Origin: Alentia gelatinosa
Lineage: Eukaryota > Annelida > Polychaeta > Phyllodocida > Polynoidae
Direction of reading: 5' to 3'
Assembly (NCBI GenBank): GCA_950022655.1
Contig: OX465580.1
Coordinates: 1,721,122 to 1,785,121, forward strand
Length of the DNA stretch: 64,000 nt
The first letter of the stretch is position 1, and each line of letters starts with the position of its first letter. A program made the translations under genes and the position numbers. This document shows, piece after piece, positions 61,607 through 64,000 of the stretch. The notes beneath the pieces were generated by a model that did not search any database, was not told the origin of the DNA, and worked only from the letters and a program-made list of their open reading frames with translations.

Positions 61607-63575
61607 TTACACGGGGGGAAGCCGGGGATATATATCTTGGGGGCGTAAGTCCGCGAAGGAGCCTGCTAACCGCTCCAGGGTTGGGCGTAAGCGGAGAGGG
61701 GGTATGGGGGCAGTCGCGGTTTCTGATCGTATAGGAATTACGGGTAGGGATTGGGGGAAGGGTTCAGTGGGGGGATCTTCGGTAACGATGGTGGGGGCAG
61801 GGAGGGACAGAAAGGGGGATGCTGGTGCTGCCTGTAGGCTCTGTAGGCTGATCTCCTCGCGTGGGCGGTCCTCTTCAGCCGACCTCGGCGGACTCCGCAC
61901 GCAGATCAACCTACAACACCAGCGAGTGACGGGGATACAACAAAGCTTTTTGTACCGCAAGCAACAGACCGTCAGGAGGACGAGGAATATTAGGAGGGAT
62001 ATGGAGGAAGTGGAGATGAAGGGTACAGAGGATAAGATAGAGGCCGGGGAGCGTAAGCCCTGTAGGCGGCCTACTTCCATCACGGGCAGGACTACGCGGG
62101 GGAGGAGTTTGAGTGGTTCGGAGAAGGTGGGAGGAAGGGTGCGGGGCCAAGATATGTTAAGGGGGGAAAGCTGAAGGGGGCGCCGGAAGTGGAAATTGAG
62201 GGTATGGTGCCCAGCCGCGATGCCGTGTAGGCGCCACCCACGCGACTCCAGCGAACATCCTGGGGGGAGGTCGACGAGGGTGGGGCCGTTGACGAGCAGA
62301 TTCACGGGTGGGCGGCCGGTGCAGAGGCGTAGCACGGAGGTCGACTGGTAGGCGACTACCACAGCTTGTCGGCCTCCTGCCTCGGGCCTCGACACTACGG
62401 CCGTCGCGTTGTTCCGGGCGGTGATGGCGATGTGGCACGAGGTCGGCTTGGTCCCGCGCACGAGTGCCGACTCGCAGGACCGTTCGGTATACACTACCGT
62501 AGGCCTACACACTCGTGGCTGCCGACCTACGCAGACATCAGGGACGAAGGACGTGGAGGACGACGAGCTCACGGCCAAACGGGGCCTACCCTGGACCGTC
62601 CGCAGGTGGGACGCGTCCAACTGCACGGGGAAGTACTGCAGCTTGTACACCAGGTAGGCCTCGCTCGTGAGCCCGGGAACAACAACACGGTAGATCAACT
62701 CCCGTCCCTCCTCCCAGATGGGGTCGATGTCCACGTAGTTGTAGTACCACATCGCCGGGAGGGTGTGGTATCCGGCGTCTCGGAGGCGGCGGAGGACCTG
62801 GAGCAGGTGTTCTCGGGGGAGAACGTCCTCGGTCAGTTGGCCCCGCTCCAGCTCCATCCGTTGATTATGGAACTGTACTCGCCGAAGTTCGTGTTGGCGC
62901 ACCGTCTCCTCCAAGATCCGTAGGGCCCAGCTCGATCTGCCGGGCCATCCAGACCTTGTTCACCTTTTCGTCGGCCCCGACCGCGATCGTACCTCCGGCT
63001 TCCGCGAGGTGGATCGCGCGGGCGGCCTGCTCATTTATTGTGGCGATGTTATCGGCATTCTGTAGAACGCCTCCACGAGTGGCGTTTACTACCGATACCA
63101 TCTGCTCCAGGTGGTGGGCTATTTGCTGCTGCTGGACCAGCGTGTCGCGTGCGACTCCTCGCAATGATGCGACGTCGCGGTCAGTCGCCAGTCCAAACAG
63201 AGCCTTTCCAGCCCACCCCACAATATTAAGCAGGCCCCGACGCCGTCGGCCGGCCTCCGGCCTGCCGTCGGTTACTATCCGACTTGCCCTGGGTAGTTCG
63301 GACAAGCGGGCTAGCAAACGCGACAAATGCCGGCGCCAGTAGGGGACGTGATTCGGCTCCATCACGTCCGCGACAGCGTCAATGGCGACAGTTAGGTTGT
63401 GTACGAGGTCATCTACACAGGGAGGGGACGGTGGTCGGATCGTGACGGCGACAGTCCAGGCGGCCGCGACCGCACGCGCACGACCGTCCGTGTAGACCAA
63501 CACGCCATCGTCCGAGAACAGGTCCGCGTCGAGGAAGGGGGCGTATAAGCAGAGCAGAAATACGGGCATCCACAT
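61607..63575 (-). pseudogene. env: Frameshifted class-F-like envelope gene of an LTR retroelement
   Basis: A membrane fusion glycoprotein of the baculovirus-F/errantivirus type (family known from Baculo_F-like env of Metaviridae), presumably used by its element for spread between cells. It reads in two minus-strand parts. Part 1 (63575-62865, 236 codons) has a signal peptide (MWMPVFLLCLYAPFLDA), a furin-type RRRR at residues 110-113, and a hydrophobic GLLNIVGWAGKALFGLA fusion-peptide-like stretch directly after it. A heptad-like region then runs through residues 145-190. N-glycosylation motifs are at residues 60 and 164. Part 2 (62914-61607, 435 codons) continues in another frame and holds six spaced cysteines (128-220), a transmembrane segment at about 299-319, and an unusually long cytoplasmic tail of about 115 residues. 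The frames switch near 62910-62930, by mutation or a sequencing error. GC-rich codon use contrasts with the AT-rich flanks. Confidence 0.85.
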
Positions 63576-63610
63576 GATGAAAAGGCACAGTTGGATCTAC
63601 TCACTGGTTT

Positions 63611-64000
63611 TTAGACGTGTCGGGGGCGACAATGCTGGGCGACGGCTGCAATGCACAGTCGCTTCTCCGCTTGTATCTCGGCCTCGTCCGGTGGCTGGAG
63701 GGTTTGGCGTTTCGCAGTCTCTGCTTCCAACGACCGGGTGAATGAGCGCGTGATACGGGTGAAGTGACTGAGCGGGGCCGCCGCCCGTCTTTTAAGGTCG
63801 TCTCGCGTCGCGTGGGTGGGTCGGCCCGAGAGCGGGAGGGAAGTGACCGGACCACGCACCAGTGGGGGGGGAGGGGGTGTCTCGGGTTCAGCCGCACGTT
63901 TACGATCTCGGCGGACATCAGGGGGATTAGGGACATGTGGGACGGGCGTGATGGGGTGGATTACCGGGATGGGGGTGTTTGCTCGAGGAGTGGGGGCGGC
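63611..64000 (-). CDS. C-terminal end of a pol-like frame, runs off the window
   Basis: On the minus strand the frame is open from the window edge to a stop at 63611-63613, about 129 codons. It is proline-rich at first (IPVIHPITPVPHVPNPPD), then basic and helical (DDLKRRAAAPLSHFTRITRS, EAETAKRQTLQPPDEAEIQA). The env start codon follows about 35 bp downstream in another frame. Position directly upstream of env suggests the tail of the polyprotein after integrase; no integrase or reverse transcriptase motif lies within this part, so that is inferred from order alone. Confidence 0.45.
   Translation of the reverse strand, partial: AAPTPRANTPIPVIHPITPVPHVPNPPDVRRDRKRAAEPETPPPPPLVRGPVTSLPLSGRPTHATRDDLKRRAAAPLSHFTRITRSFTRSLEAETAKRQTLQPPDEAEIQAEKRLCIAAVAQHCRPRHV

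Noticed and set aside
61404..62174. 256-codon plus-strand frame
   Set aside because: Antisense shadow of the env second part; arginine/glycine-rich composition follows from the GC-rich codons of env.

Overview
This is a eukaryotic, animal-type nuclear window. It has no operons, rRNA, CRISPR array or dense long reading frames. It has tRNA-derived SINEs, non-LTR reverse transcriptase debris, palindromic (foldback) and TIR-type MITEs, many minisatellites, CpG-rich promoter-like patches, and the 3' half of an env-bearing LTR retroelement. Invertebrate-type repeats (TTAA-targeting MITEs, GGGCCCGTTTAATAA ends, a GGGTTCGTAC-ended element) and a class-F-like env suggest a marine invertebrate, such as a mollusc or other lophotrochozoan or a non-vertebrate deuterostome. 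The sequence alone does not fix the species.

Layout: 1-6.2 kb holds a CACCA microsatellite, a 73-bp satellite and a 4.4-kb array of about 51 units of 86 bp. 6.2-11.7 kb holds two SINEs, a reverse transcriptase fragment, a composite element with an 821-bp TIR transposon nested in it, and a 530-bp duplication. 11.7-18.4 kb holds a TTAA-type MITE split by a retroposed poly(A) sequence, a 331-bp TIR element with a 6-bp target duplication, and several palindromes. 18.7-24 kb holds a 2-kb C-rich minisatellite, a 63-bp array and a foldback element. 24-33 kb is mixed repeats with CpG patches and the second 73-bp array. 33-36 kb is polypyrimidine and minisatellite DNA. 36-42 kb holds CpG patches, a TCTCGCGAGA site and a cluster of TTAA MITEs. 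42-49 kb holds one possible coding exon, composite palindromes and an AGAC array. 50-57 kb is four more tandem arrays. 58-61.1 kb holds two possible first exons of a plus-strand gene with mitochondrial-presequence character. 61.6-64 kb holds, on the minus strand, the end of a pol-like frame and a frameshifted env of the baculovirus-F/errantivirus type.

Tandem arrays occupy roughly 18 kb by my count, more than a quarter of the window. The most interesting connection is between the mobile elements and the satellites. The 73-bp satellite (two arrays 31 kb apart) matches the distal terminus of a foldback element family present here in five copies. One of those copies has its terminus duplicated exactly once, so single, double and amplified states coexist. 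A second connection is modular: one TATCTCACCCCT-ended module recurs at least fourteen times and is joined to different palindromic cores, which share a small central GGCTTCGCC-type loop.

Conventional genes are scarce. The only protein-coding calls I support are the env/pol fragments, the reverse transcriptase pseudogene, the two-exon candidate at 58.9-61.1 kb, and weakly an isolated exon near 42.6 kb. Long reading frames inside minisatellites are by-products of repeat units divisible by three, or of units cycling through the frames without a stop.
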